From an uncultured Prevotella sp. (GTDB lineage: Bacteria > Bacteroidota > Bacteroidia > Bacteroidales > Bacteroidaceae): a stretch of DNA of 46,337 bases. Positions within the stretch are counted from its first letter, which is position 1. Each line of letters opens with the position of its first letter. The notes beneath the pieces were generated by a model. It was not told the origin of the DNA, searched no databases, and worked only from the letters and a program-made list of their open reading frames with translations. The DNA lies in assembly GCA_946404405.1 (NCBI GenBank), contig CAMJDL010000022.1:1-46337 (forward strand), given 5' to 3'. Shown piece after piece: positions 24,108-33,197 of this stretch. The position numbers and the translations under genes are program-made.

Positions 24108-24146
24108 TATTGTTTATTGTTTATTGGTTATTGTTTATTGTTTTTG
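24108..24146. repeat. ATTGTTT heptamer tract spanning the cstA stop codon
   Basis: About five ATTGTTT-like 7-nt units fill the junction between cstA and the outer-membrane protein gene. The cstA C-terminal residues KNNKQ and its TAA stop are encoded by the tract. Confidence 0.8.
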
Positions 24147-25585
24147 TACCACAACGTGAACCACAAAATGGCCACAACACCCGTCACAGCAGCAATGATG
24201 AGCGCATACTGCAGTTCAAGACTGAAGACTTGCTCGCTCAGCAGGAACGTGGTGCAGACGATGGTCATGAAGATAGCCGGAATCAGAGTGATGACGAATT
24301 GCTTCTTCTGACGAACCAGATAAACCGTTACAGCCCACAGCATAAATACTGAGAGCGTCTGGTTGCTCCAGCCAAACCAGCTCCAGATCTTACCAAAGCC
24401 CTCCTTGTCGGACATCTGCCAGATGAGCAGAGCGATGACAGCTGCAAACAGAGGAATACAGATATACAAGCGCTTACGGATAGACTTCTGCTCCAGTTTT
24501 ACGAAATCGGCAATAATCAATCGACATGAGCGCAAAGCCGTATCACCACTGGTGATAGGCGCTGCTACAACGCCCAGCAGAGCCAAAATACCACCAAATA
24601 CGCCCAGCCAGTCGTTACAAATCACGTTGACGATAGATGGTGCATCCTTCACGACAGCCTGTCCGCCTGCTACCAACTGATAGCCTGGCGTGGGATCGTT
24701 GTAGAAGAAGTACATAGCTACGGTAGCCCAAATCAGCGCAACGATACCCTCGGTAATCATAGCGCCATAGAAGATAGGACGTCCCATCTTCTCGCTCTTC
24801 AGACAGCGTGCCATCAAAGGACTCTGAGTAGCGTGGAAACCACTGATAGCACCACAGGCGATGGTGATAAACAGACATGGGAAGATATTCTTTGGCGTCA
24901 TGGCCTCTGCGCTCAATCCTTCCCAAACCTCAGGAATAGAAGGCCACTTCACGAACAGCACCACTGTCAGAGCGGCAGCCATAAAGAGCAGCGAGAAGGC
25001 AAACAGAGGATATATTTTACCGATAATCTTATCGATGGGCAGCATCGTGGCGATAATGTAGTAGATGAAGATGACCACAATCCAGAAAGTGTATTGTCCA
25101 GCACTCTCCACGATGGCAGCAGGCTCCCACATATCACCAAGAATCTTGGCAGGGCTGAACACGAACACTGCACCTACCATCATCAGCAGGAATACCGTAA
25201 ACACCAGCATAATCTGCTTGGTGGTGTTGCCCAGATAGCTACCGATAATCTCGGGCTGGTTGGCACCGTCGTGACGCATAGACAGCATGCCTGAGAAATA
25301 ATCGTGTACAGAACCGGCAAAGATACAACCCAGCACAATCCACAGATAAGCAGCAGGACCAAACATGGCACCCATAATGGCACCAAAGATAGGACCAGTG
25401 CCCGCAATATTCAGAAACTGAATCATGAAAATCTTCCACGAAGGGAGCACCAAGAAGTCGACACCATCGGCTTTTGCCACAGCTGGCGTCACACGATCAT
25501 CAGGAGCAAAAACACGCTCTACAAAGCGTCCGTAGAGCAGATAACCAAGAATCAGAGCAACAAGGCTCACAATAAATGAAATCAT
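24128..25585 (-). CDS. cstA: Carbon starvation protein CstA-family transporter
   Basis: A 485-residue protein with many hydrophobic helices. Family landmarks: FMIQFLNIAGTGPIFGAIMG near residue 55, GSVHDYFSGMLSMRHDG near residue 90, GAISGFHATQSPLMARCL, and APITSGDTALRSCRLI near residue 330. CstA proteins import pyruvate or peptides in characterised bacteria; the substrate here is unknown. ATG 25585 is chosen because it begins the first membrane helix (MISFIVSLVALILGYLLYG); the frame extends 213 nt upstream into the divergent gene. The promoter -7 box TACCTTTG (minus, 25616-25623) lies back-to-back with that of the glycosidase-like gene. Confidence 0.9.
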   Translation of the reverse strand: MISFIVSLVALILGYLLYGRFVERVFAPDDRVTPAVAKADGVDFLVLPSWKIFMIQFLNIAGTGPIFGAIMGAMFGPAAYLWIVLGCIFAGSVHDYFSGMLSMRHDGANQPEIIGSYLGNTTKQIMLVFTVFLLMMVGAVFVFSPAKILGDMWEPAAIVESAGQYTFWIVVIFIYYIIATMLPIDKIIGKIYPLFAFSLLFMAAALTVVLFVKWPSIPEVWEGLSAEAMTPKNIFPCLFITIACGAISGFHATQSPLMARCLKSEKMGRPIFYGAMITEGIVALIWATVAMYFFYNDPTPGYQLVAGGQAVVKDAPSIVNVICNDWLGVFGGILALLGVVAAPITSGDTALRSCRLIIADFVKLEQKSIRKRLYICIPLFAAVIALLIWQMSDKEGFGKIWSWFGWSNQTLSVFMLWAVTVYLVRQKKQFVITLIPAIFMTIVCTTFLLSEQVFSLELQYALIIAAVTGVVAILWFTLWYKNNKQ

Positions 25586-25615
25586 TTTTTCGCGTAATTT
25601 ATTAAATTCTTCCTG

Positions 25616-25653
25616 CAAAGGTAAGAAAAAGTTTAGAGAATTTCGTAACTTTG
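25616..25653. promoter_or_regulatory. Back-to-back promoter -7 boxes
   Basis: TACCTTTG on the minus strand (25616-25623, toward cstA) and TAACTTTG on the plus strand (25646-25653, toward the GHL10 gene) are only 22 bp apart, so each promoter's -33 region overlaps the other. Neither has a good TTTG at the standard distance. Confidence 0.6.
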
Positions 25654-25671
25654 CAAGCAAAAAGTTGAAAA

Positions 25672-27129
25672 TTGAAGCGATTTCTATACATATTCCTATT
25701 ATTTGGAGTCCTGACAAGCGTCGCGCACCCCAAGTATGAGGTGCGTGCCGTATGGCTGACGACCATCGGAGGCATTGACTGGCCAAGCACCTACGCACAT
25801 GACGGTATGGGTATCGAGACGCAGAAGCAACAATTCTGCCAGATGTTGGACCGACTGAAGAAGGCGGGCGTCAATACGGTCATGTTGCAAACCCGCGTGC
25901 GTGCTACCACAATCTATCCTTCTGACATAGAACCATGGGACGGCTGTCTGTCTGGCAAGCCAGGTGTGTCGCCTGGCTACGATGCCCTGCAATATGCCAT
26001 CGACGAGTGTCATCGCAGAGGCTTGGAACTGCACGCATGGGTAGTCACCATTCCTGTAGGCAAATGGAACACGTATGGCTGTAAGCGCATCCGTCAGCGC
26101 TATCCGTCGCTCATTATAAAGATAGGCGACGAAGGCTATATGCAACCCGAGGCCTATCTGACAGCTGACTATCTGACGAATATCTGTCAGGAGATAACAG
26201 AGCGTTACGATATCGATGGCATCCATCTGGACTACATCCGCTATCCAGAGACGTGGAGGGGTAAGATGTGGACAGACAACATCACGCGTATTGTCAGGAG
26301 CATTCACGACAGGGTAAAATCGCTGAAGCCTTGGGTCAAGATGAGCTGCTCGCCCATTGGCAAATACGACGACCTGTCACGCTATCGTTCCAATGGTTGG
26401 AATGCACGTCGTCGTGTGGCCCAGGATGCACAGCAGTGGTTGCGCGAAGGACTGATGGACCAGCTCTACCCCATGATGTATTTCCAAGGCAACAACTTCT
26501 ATCCCTTTGCCATTGACTGGCAAGAGAACAGCTACGGACGCACCATCGTATCGGGCTTGGGCATCTATATGCTCGACCCCAAGGAAGGACGCTTCCAACT
26601 GTCTGAAATCAAACGACAGCTGAACGTGACGCGACAAATTGGCATAGGACATTGTTACTTCCGAGCCAAGTTCCTATTGGATAACATCAAGGGCGTATTA
26701 GACTATGTGACGTGGTTCGACCGCTACCCTGCCCTGATTCCGCCAATGACGTGGGAACACAGCATGGAACCCACAGCACCAACGACCCTTCAGGTAAGGC
26801 ATACCAAGCAAGGTGACCAACTGAGTTGGGGTGGAGCCAAGGACAGAAGTGACAGTCCATACCTTATATATAATATATATGCATCGAGAGAGACACCTGT
26901 GGATATCAACAATCCTGCCAACCTGATAGCGACGCGTCATCTGTGGCAGAGTTTGTACGTCCCGTATGTGCCCACTCAATCGAAACCTCTCCACTATGCT
27001 GTCACAGCCATCGACCGCTATGGTAACGAGAGTACAGCAATCCAGGAACCAAAGAAGGTGGTAAGCGCCAATCCTGAACGGCAACCCCTTACACCCATCA
27101 CTCAAAGACGAAACCCATGGAGAAAGTAA
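25672..27129 (+). CDS. GHL10 (DUF187) family glycosyl-hydrolase-like exported protein
   Basis: A 485-residue protein. It starts KRFLYIFLLFGVLTSVAHP (signal peptide) and runs into EVRAVWLTTIGGIDWPS, the hallmark opening of the GHL10 (DUF187) barrel. Further landmarks are GVNTVMLQTRVRATTIYPSD, DIDGIHLDYIRYPE near residue 180 and LMDQLYPMMYFQ near residue 260. A fibronectin-like C-terminal region follows from about residue 365. Characterised relatives act on peptidoglycan or other glycans; the substrate here is unknown. The start must be TTG (25672): no ATG precedes the signal peptide. Its 3' end overlaps ruvC by 13 nt. Confidence 0.88.
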   Translation: MKRFLYIFLLFGVLTSVAHPKYEVRAVWLTTIGGIDWPSTYAHDGMGIETQKQQFCQMLDRLKKAGVNTVMLQTRVRATTIYPSDIEPWDGCLSGKPGVSPGYDALQYAIDECHRRGLELHAWVVTIPVGKWNTYGCKRIRQRYPSLIIKIGDEGYMQPEAYLTADYLTNICQEITERYDIDGIHLDYIRYPETWRGKMWTDNITRIVRSIHDRVKSLKPWVKMSCSPIGKYDDLSRYRSNGWNARRRVAQDAQQWLREGLMDQLYPMMYFQGNNFYPFAIDWQENSYGRTIVSGLGIYMLDPKEGRFQLSEIKRQLNVTRQIGIGHCYFRAKFLLDNIKGVLDYVTWFDRYPALIPPMTWEHSMEPTAPTTLQVRHTKQGDQLSWGGAKDRSDSPYLIYNIYASRETPVDINNPANLIATRHLWQSLYVPYVPTQSKPLHYAVTAIDRYGNESTAIQEPKKVVSANPERQPLTPITQRRNPWRK

Positions 27130-27671
27130 TATTAGGCATTGACCCAGGCACAAACATAATGGGTTACGGCGTCATCAAGGTGAAGGACAACAAGGTAGAA
27201 ATGGTGACGATGGGCGTCATTGACTTGCGCAAGTTTGGTGACGGCTATCTGAAGCTGGGACATATCTTCGAACGTGTCACAGGCATCATAGACGGATACC
27301 TGCCTGACGAGATGGCCATTGAGGCACCGTTCCTTCAGAAGAACGTGCAGACGACGCTGAAACTGGGACGTGCTCAGGGAACGGCCATTGCTGCAGCCAT
27401 CCATCATGGTGTACCTGTTCATGAATATGCACCCATGAAAATCAAGATGGCTATCACGGGCAATGGTGCTGCCTCCAAGGAACAGGTGGCAGGTATGTTG
27501 CAGCGCTTGTTGAAATTTGACAAGGAAGCGCTGTCGAAGTTTATGGATGCGACGGATGCGCTGGGTGCGGCTTACTGCCACTATATGCAGATGAATCGTC
27601 CTGTATCAGACGTTAGTTACAAGGGATGGAAGGACTTTATTGTCAAAAACAAAGAACGCGTAAAGAAGTAA
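27117..27671 (+). CDS. ruvC: Crossover junction endodeoxyribonuclease RuvC
   Basis: A 184-residue RuvC, the Holliday-junction resolvase. Acidic active-site residues are visible: D in LGIDPGTNIMGYGV near residue 9, E in EMAIEAPFLQKN near 68, and the C-terminal pair in DATDALGAAYCH near 142-145. The protein acts as a dimer with RuvAB to resolve recombination intermediates. Its ATG lies within the end of the GHL10 gene, and its TAA shares the A of the next ATG, so it is tightly coupled to both neighbours. Complete. Confidence 0.95.
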   Translation: MEKVILGIDPGTNIMGYGVIKVKDNKVEMVTMGVIDLRKFGDGYLKLGHIFERVTGIIDGYLPDEMAIEAPFLQKNVQTTLKLGRAQGTAIAAAIHHGVPVHEYAPMKIKMAITGNGAASKEQVAGMLQRLLKFDKEALSKFMDATDALGAAYCHYMQMNRPVSDVSYKGWKDFIVKNKERVKK

Positions 27672-28972
27672 TGGGAAAGGTTACAGTCATAGCAGGACGA
27701 AACGGTAGCGGAAAGACGCTCTATATAGAACAGTTGCGACGCCAGCTGGCCTCTGATAGTGTGCGCTATATCGCCTTCACGGACTCGTATGGTGTGAATG
27801 TGGATGGGCAATACTACCTGCAACTGCGTTGGAACCAGCACGACATCGACCACGAGACGCCTACCGTTGGCGAACTGCTGCAACGCGCCTACCTATTGGC
27901 TGGCGAAGATACGGAGGAACGTCGCCAGATGCAGCAACAGCTGTACAGCCTTTTCCACATGGATGACTTCCTTGACAAATACATCATCACGCTGTCGAGT
28001 GGTGAACTGCGTAAGTTCCAATTGACCAAAACGCTGTTTGCCAATCCGCGTCTGCTCATCATGGACAATCCATTCATCGGACTGGATGCTGAGACACGCG
28101 ACCAACTGAAAGAGTTGTTGCAACGACTGGCAGAAGAGCGTGAGATGGAGATTATGCTGGTTATTGCCAAAACGGACGACATACCCGAATTCGCCAACGA
28201 AATCAAAGAGACATCGCCCTTGGAAGACATTCCTGCCCATGTGCTTTCAAAAGAAAAGTGTGAAGCAATTCTATCGCTTCCCTACCACGACAACGACTAC
28301 GACTGCCAACGCGTGGTAGACATGAAGAAGGTCTGTATCCGCTATGGCGAGCGCACCATTCTGAAAGATGTCGACTGGACCATCATGAATGGCGAGCGTT
28401 GGGCACTGTCAGGACAAAATGGCAGTGGCAAATCGACGCTATTATCACTCATATGCGCTGACAATCCCCAGAGCTATGCCTGCGACATCACCCTGTTCGA
28501 CCGTCCTCGTGGTTCTGGCGAAAGCATCTGGGACATCAAGAAACATATCGGCTATGTATCGCCTGAAATGCATCGCAGCTATAAGCGCAACCTGCCTGCC
28601 ATCCGTATTGTAGCCAGTGGACTGATGGACTCGATAGGACTCTATGCCGTCCCAAACGCTGAGGATTACGAAAAGTGCCGCTGGTGGCTGGACATCTTTG
28701 GCATTGGCGAGTTGGCAGACAGACCATTCCTGCAGTTGTCAAGTGGCGAACAGCGATTGGTGCTGTTGGCACGAGCCTTCGTTAAGGATCCCCAGCTACT
28801 GATACTCGACGAGCCCCTGCATGGACTCGACCTTTGGAACAGACGACTGGTCAAAGATGTCATCGAGACATTTTGTCAGCGCAGAAACAAAACGATGATT
28901 ATGGTGACCCATTATCAGACGGAACTGCCGAATAATATTACACACCAAAAGTTTTTGGCACGGAATTTGTAA
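27671..28972 (+). CDS. Tandem ABC ATPase (ModF-like), no membrane component
   Basis: A 433-residue protein with two ABC nucleotide-binding domains. Domain 1: Walker A GRNGSGKT (about residues 9-16), signature LSSGELRK, Walker B RLLIMDNPF. Domain 2: Walker A GQNGSGKS near residue 250, signature LSSGEQRL, Walker B LLILDEPLHGLD near residue 380. There are no membrane segments. The layout matches ModF/PhrA-type duplicated ATPases rather than ABC-F proteins, since the long linker of ABC-F is absent. Function is uncertain; E. coli ModF is linked to molybdate. The start codon overlaps the ruvC stop by one base, and clpC follows 12 nt later, suggesting a quality-control or stress operon. Confidence 0.85.
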   Translation: MGKVTVIAGRNGSGKTLYIEQLRRQLASDSVRYIAFTDSYGVNVDGQYYLQLRWNQHDIDHETPTVGELLQRAYLLAGEDTEERRQMQQQLYSLFHMDDFLDKYIITLSSGELRKFQLTKTLFANPRLLIMDNPFIGLDAETRDQLKELLQRLAEEREMEIMLVIAKTDDIPEFANEIKETSPLEDIPAHVLSKEKCEAILSLPYHDNDYDCQRVVDMKKVCIRYGERTILKDVDWTIMNGERWALSGQNGSGKSTLLSLICADNPQSYACDITLFDRPRGSGESIWDIKKHIGYVSPEMHRSYKRNLPAIRIVASGLMDSIGLYAVPNAEDYEKCRWWLDIFGIGELADRPFLQLSSGEQRLVLLARAFVKDPQLLILDEPLHGLDLWNRRLVKDVIETFCQRRNKTMIMVTHYQTELPNNITHQKFLARNL

Positions 28973-28984
28973 AACGATAGTTGT

Positions 28985-31513
28985 ATGACAAGTCAATTTT
29001 CACCAAAAGTATCCGAGATTCTCGCCTACTCGCGCGAAGAAGCTGCTCGTCTGGCCAGCCAGAGCGTGGCACCAGAGCACCTGCTCTTAGGTATGCTGCG
29101 TTTGAAGGATGGACCCGTCATCAACGTGTTCCAACGACTTGACATTAATCTGATGAGTGTCAAGACGGAACTGGAGACTCGCGTACGCGAAGATGAAATA
29201 GGACGACCTATCTACACACAACAATTAGTATTAAACGACAAGGCCAGCAATATTCTGAAGCTGGCTGTGCTCGAAGCCCGTCTGCAGCGTACCACACGCG
29301 TAGAAGAACAGCATCTTCTGTTGGCCATTCTGCACGATCAGTCGGATACTGGAGCAAAACAAGTATTAGAGATGAACAACATGAACTACGAAGACGCGCT
29401 GACCATGTTCAGCGTGAAAAACGGTATAGGACTGCCTGAAGAAGACTACGAAGAGGAGGAACAAAACGACGCTTCTGATAGTATGTCCAACGGTTCAGCC
29501 GCTGGAAAAACAGCGACAGCAACCCAACAGAAAACCAAGTCGAAGACACCCGTCATCGACAACTTTGGTACCGACCTCACCAAACAGGCTCAGGAAGGAG
29601 CGCTGGATCCTTGTGTGGGTCGTGAACGCGAAATACAACGCGTTATCGAAATCCTGGGACGTCGCAAGAAGAATAATCCTATTCTGATTGGTGAACCTGG
29701 CGTCGGTAAAAGTGCCATCGTTGAGGGACTGGCTCAGATGATTGTCAGCCACCATTGTTCGCCCATGCTTTTCAACAAGCGTCTGGTAACGCTGGACATG
29801 ACGGGTGTAGTAGCTGGCACGAAATATCGTGGACAGTTCGAGGAACGCATGAAGATGCTGGTCAAAGAGTTGGAACAGAATCCGGATATTATCATCTTCA
29901 TAGACGAGATTCACACCATGATAGGTGCGGGTTCTGCTGCTGGCACAATGGATGCTGCCAACATTCTGAAACCGGCATTGGCCCGTGGTACCATACAATG
30001 CATTGGTGCTACCACGCTTGACGAGTATCGTAACTCCATAGAAAAGGATGGTGCTTTGGAGCGTCGTTTCCAGAAGGTGCAGGTAGAGCCTACCACCAAC
30101 GAGGAAACATTGCAGATTCTGAAAAACGTCAAGGGACGCTACGAATACCATCACCACGTAACCTATACGGACGAAGCACTGGAAGCTTGTGTCAAACTGA
30201 CAGACCGCTACGTGAACGACCGCTTCATGCCAGATAAGGCGATAGACGCTTTGGATGAAGTAGGTTCGCGCGTACATCTTCAGAATGCTGACCTGCCACC
30301 TGAGATTGCTGAGATGGAGAAGGAAATCAAGCAGATTAAGGAACGTAAGACTCAGGCTGTAGGCAACCAGAACTTTGAACTGGCAGCGAGCTATCGTGAT
30401 CGTCAGACAGAACTGGAACGCCAATTGCAGGAGTTGAACCGCAAATGGCTGGATGGTGAGGTTGACGTGCGTCAGGAAGTGACTGCCGAACAGGTAGCTG
30501 ATGTTGTTTCGATGATGACTGGTGTTCCCGTGCAGCGTATGGCTCAGGAAGAGGGCATCCGACTGAAGGGTATGGCCCAGGAACTGAAGCAACAGGTCAT
30601 TGCACAGGACAAGGCCATCGACAAGATGGTACGAGCCATACAGCGTAACCGTGTAGGACTGAAAGAACCCAACCATCCTATTGGTGTGTTCATGTTCTTA
30701 GGACCTACGGGCGTTGGTAAGACCTATCTGGCCAAGAAACTGGCTGAATTCATGTTCGGTTCATCAGATGCCTTGATACGTATCGACATGAGCGAATATA
30801 CGGAGTCGTTCAATGTCAGCCGACTGATTGGTGCACCTCCGGGCTATGTGGGTTATGAGGAAGGCGGACAACTGACAGAGCGCGTACGTCGTCATCCCTA
30901 CTCCATCGTACTGCTGGACGAGATTGAGAAAGCACATGGCAATGTATTTAATCTGTTGCTGCAGGTGTTGGACGAGGGACGCCTGACGGATGGTAACGGA
31001 CGCTTCGTTGACTTCCGCAATACCGTTATCATCATGACCTCGAATGCAGGAACACGTCAGTTGAAGGAGTTTGGCAGAGGCGTAGGCTTCAGCGCTACTT
31101 CGTCATCGGCTTTGGCACTGAACGAACAAGATAAGGAACACGCGCGACAGATTGTGCAGAAAGCGCTTTCAAAACAGTTCTCGCCAGAGTTCCTGAACCG
31201 ATTGGACGAAATCATTACCTTCGACCAGTTGGACCTTGACGCCATCAAGCAGATTATCGATGTGGAACTGAAAGGATTATTTAAGCGCATCAACGATTTG
31301 GGCTTCCAGATAGAACTGAGCGACGAAGCCAAACAGTTCGTGGCCGAGAAGGGTTACGACGTTCAGTTTGGTGCCCGCCCACTGAAACGAGCCCTCCAGA
31401 CTTATATCGAAGATGGTATTTCAGAACTCATCGTCAACGGAGAGTTGCCACCAAATTCCATTATCCATATTGACAAGATGGAAGGAAAAGAAGAGTTGTC
31501 GTTCACAAAATGA
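28985..31513 (+). CDS. clpC: ATP-dependent Clp protease ATP-binding subunit ClpC
   Basis: An 842-residue AAA+ unfoldase. The N-terminal Clp_N double repeat ([20 protein letters not shown]) is followed by AAA domain 1 with Walker A GEPGVGKS near residue 237 and Walker [11 protein letters not shown]. The middle coiled region has a UVR-like stretch ([19 protein letters not shown]) near residue 462. AAA domain 2 has Walker A GPTGVGKT near residue 573, and a VGF loop (RGVGFSA) near residue 699 expected to dock on ClpP. It unfolds substrates for ClpP degradation. It is the third gene of the ruvC-ABC-clpC run. Confidence 0.93.
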   Translation: MTSQFSPKVSEILAYSREEAARLASQSVAPEHLLLGMLRLKDGPVINVFQRLDINLMSVKTELETRVREDEIGRPIYTQQLVLNDKASNILKLAVLEARLQRTTRVEEQHLLLAILHDQSDTGAKQVLEMNNMNYEDALTMFSVKNGIGLPEEDYEEEEQNDASDSMSNGSAAGKTATATQQKTKSKTPVIDNFGTDLTKQAQEGALDPCVGREREIQRVIEILGRRKKNNPILIGEPGVGKSAIVEGLAQMIVSHHCSPMLFNKRLVTLDMTGVVAGTKYRGQFEERMKMLVKELEQNPDIIIFIDEIHTMIGAGSAAGTMDAANILKPALARGTIQCIGATTLDEYRNSIEKDGALERRFQKVQVEPTTNEETLQILKNVKGRYEYHHHVTYTDEALEACVKLTDRYVNDRFMPDKAIDALDEVGSRVHLQNADLPPEIAEMEKEIKQIKERKTQAVGNQNFELAASYRDRQTELERQLQELNRKWLDGEVDVRQEVTAEQVADVVSMMTGVPVQRMAQEEGIRLKGMAQELKQQVIAQDKAIDKMVRAIQRNRVGLKEPNHPIGVFMFLGPTGVGKTYLAKKLAEFMFGSSDALIRIDMSEYTESFNVSRLIGAPPGYVGYEEGGQLTERVRRHPYSIVLLDEIEKAHGNVFNLLLQVLDEGRLTDGNGRFVDFRNTVIIMTSNAGTRQLKEFGRGVGFSATSSSALALNEQDKEHARQIVQKALSKQFSPEFLNRLDEIITFDQLDLDAIKQIIDVELKGLFKRINDLGFQIELSDEAKQFVAEKGYDVQFGARPLKRALQTYIEDGISELIVNGELPPNSIIHIDKMEGKEELSFTK

Positions 31514-31657
31514 ACGGCAATTCTTTTTTTTGCTATCAAAATGACACAAATTTTGTTTTCGCACACATAAAGTATGCATAAAAATATCATTTTCACTTGA
31601 TTTATATCAATTAAGTAGCAAAACGTAAGCGTTTTCGTAAAAAAAGTAACAAAAAGT

Positions 31658-31688
31658 TTTGTTTTAATCGATTTTTGATATAATTTTG
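31658..31688 (+). promoter_or_regulatory. gdhA promoter
   Basis: TTTG (31658-31661), 19 bp, TAATTTTG (31681-31688): exact consensus, giving a leader of about 60 nt. Confidence 0.85.
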
Positions 31689-31752
31689 CAAGCGCAAACG
31701 AGAATTTATAACTTCAATCATTAGTATAATAACTTTAAAAAGTAAAAAGATT

Positions 31753-33090
31753 ATGAATGCAGCAAAAGTTGTAGAAGATCTGAAACAGAGATTTCCCAAC
31801 GAGCCGGAGTACATCCAGGCAGTAAGTCAGGTACTTCCCACCATCGAGGAAGAGTACAACAAGCACCCCGAGTTTGAAAAGGCCAATCTGATTGAGCGCC
31901 TTTGCATCCCCGATCGTGTTTGCGAGTTCCGCATCACATGGGTTGACGACCAGGGTAAGGTACAGACCAACATGGGTTATCGTATTCAGCACAACAACGC
32001 CATTGGCCCGTACAAAGGTGGTCTCCGTTATCACAAGAGTGTAAACTTGGGTATCCTGAAGTTCCTGGCTTTCGAGCAGACCTTCAAGAACTCATTGACA
32101 ACACTTCCTATGGGTGGTGCTAAGGGTGGTTCAGACTTCTCTCCCCGTGGCAAGAGCGACGCTGAGGTAATGCGTTTCTGCCAGGCATTCATGAATGAAC
32201 TGTATCGCGTAATCGGTCCTGATGAGGACGTTCCCGCTGGTGATATCGGTGTTGGTGGCCGTGAGGTTGGTTACCTGTTCGGACAGTACAAGAAGCTGAC
32301 CCACCAGTTCCAGGGTGTGCTGACCGGTAAGGGTATCCCCTTCGGTGGTTCACTGATTCGTCCTGAGGCTACTGGTTACGGTACGGTTTACTTCCTCGTT
32401 TCTATGCTCGCTACTCGTGGCATCGAACTGAAGGGTAAGAAGGTGCTGATTTCTGGTTCTGGTAACGTGGCTCAGTATGCTACTGAGAAGTGCATCCAGC
32501 TCGGTGCTATCCCCTTGACACTCTCTGACTCAGACGGTTACATCTACGATCCAGATGGTATCGACGAGGCTAAGCTCGCTTATGTTAAGGAGCTGAAGAA
32601 CGTTGAGCGTGGACGTATCAAGGAGTATGCTGAGGAGTATCCCAACGCAGTATATCACGCTGGTGAGCGTCCCTGGCACGAGAAGGCCGATATCGCTCTG
32701 CCTTGCGCTACACAGAACGAAATCAACGGCGAGCAGGCTCAGGCTCTCGTAGACAATGGTGTTATCGCTGTTGCTGAGGGTGCTAACATGCCTTCACTGC
32801 CCGAGGCTATCAAGATCTTCCAGGATGCCAAGATCCTCTATGCTCCTGGTAAGGCTTCTAACGCTGGTGGTGTATCAGTTTCTGGTCTTGAGATGTCACA
32901 GAACTCTGAGCGTCTGTCATGGACTGCCAAGGAGGTTGACGACTATCTGAAGCGCATCATGAACGACATTCACGAGAACTGCGTGAAGTATGGTACACAG
33001 GCTGATGGCTACATCAACTACGTGAAGGGTGCTAACGTAGCCGGCTTCATGAAGGTTGCATCTGCCATGATGAGTCAGGGCATTGTGTAA
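31753..33090 (+). CDS. gdhA: Glutamate dehydrogenase, NADP-type
   Basis: A 445-residue hexameric-type GDH. It interconverts 2-oxoglutarate plus ammonia and glutamate in the cytoplasm. Motifs: RVTWVDDQGKVQTN-like FRITWVDDQGKVQTNMGYR, GPYKGGLRYHKSVN, TTLPMGGAKGGSDF with catalytic lysine region near residue 120, DVPAGDIGVGGREVGYL near 160, and the GSGNVAQYA nucleotide-binding loop near 237. Length and motifs are those of the NADP-dependent assimilatory enzyme. Codon use is strongly biased (many GGT, GCT, GTT), consistent with high expression. It has a consensus promoter and an intrinsic terminator. Confidence 0.95.
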   Translation: MNAAKVVEDLKQRFPNEPEYIQAVSQVLPTIEEEYNKHPEFEKANLIERLCIPDRVCEFRITWVDDQGKVQTNMGYRIQHNNAIGPYKGGLRYHKSVNLGILKFLAFEQTFKNSLTTLPMGGAKGGSDFSPRGKSDAEVMRFCQAFMNELYRVIGPDEDVPAGDIGVGGREVGYLFGQYKKLTHQFQGVLTGKGIPFGGSLIRPEATGYGTVYFLVSMLATRGIELKGKKVLISGSGNVAQYATEKCIQLGAIPLTLSDSDGYIYDPDGIDEAKLAYVKELKNVERGRIKEYAEEYPNAVYHAGERPWHEKADIALPCATQNEINGEQAQALVDNGVIAVAEGANMPSLPEAIKIFQDAKILYAPGKASNAGGVSVSGLEMSQNSERLSWTAKEVDDYLKRIMNDIHENCVKYGTQADGYINYVKGANVAGFMKVASAMMSQGIV

Positions 33091-33130
33091 GTTTTACGTA
33101 AGTCAACACAAAATTATTCATCATAAAAGT

Positions 33131-33161
33131 GGGCTGACTTTTGGTCAGTCCATTTTTTTAT
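33131..33161 (+). terminator. gdhA terminator overlapping the serS promoter
   Basis: GGGCTGAC, loop TTTTG, GTCAGTCC, then ATTTTTTT. The loop contains the TTTG that forms the -33 element of the serS promoter (33142-33145), spaced 20 bp from TAACTTTG at 33166-33173. Confidence 0.85.
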
Positions 33162-33173
33162 AGTAACTTTGCA
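33142..33173 (+). promoter_or_regulatory. serS promoter
   Basis: TTTG (33142-33145), 20 bp, TAACTTTG (33166-33173), 24 nt before the serS ATG. The -33 element is in the loop of the gdhA terminator. Confidence 0.8.
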
Positions 33174-33197
33174 GGCAAAATTATAAAAATAAAGATT

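Noticed and set aside
27671..28972. ABC-F translation factor identity
   Set aside because: The long charged linker between the two ATPase domains is absent; ModF-like duplication fits better.
29495..30676. 393-codon minus-strand frame opposite clpC
   Set aside because: Shadow of the strongly conserved ClpC coding frame; no recognisable domain.
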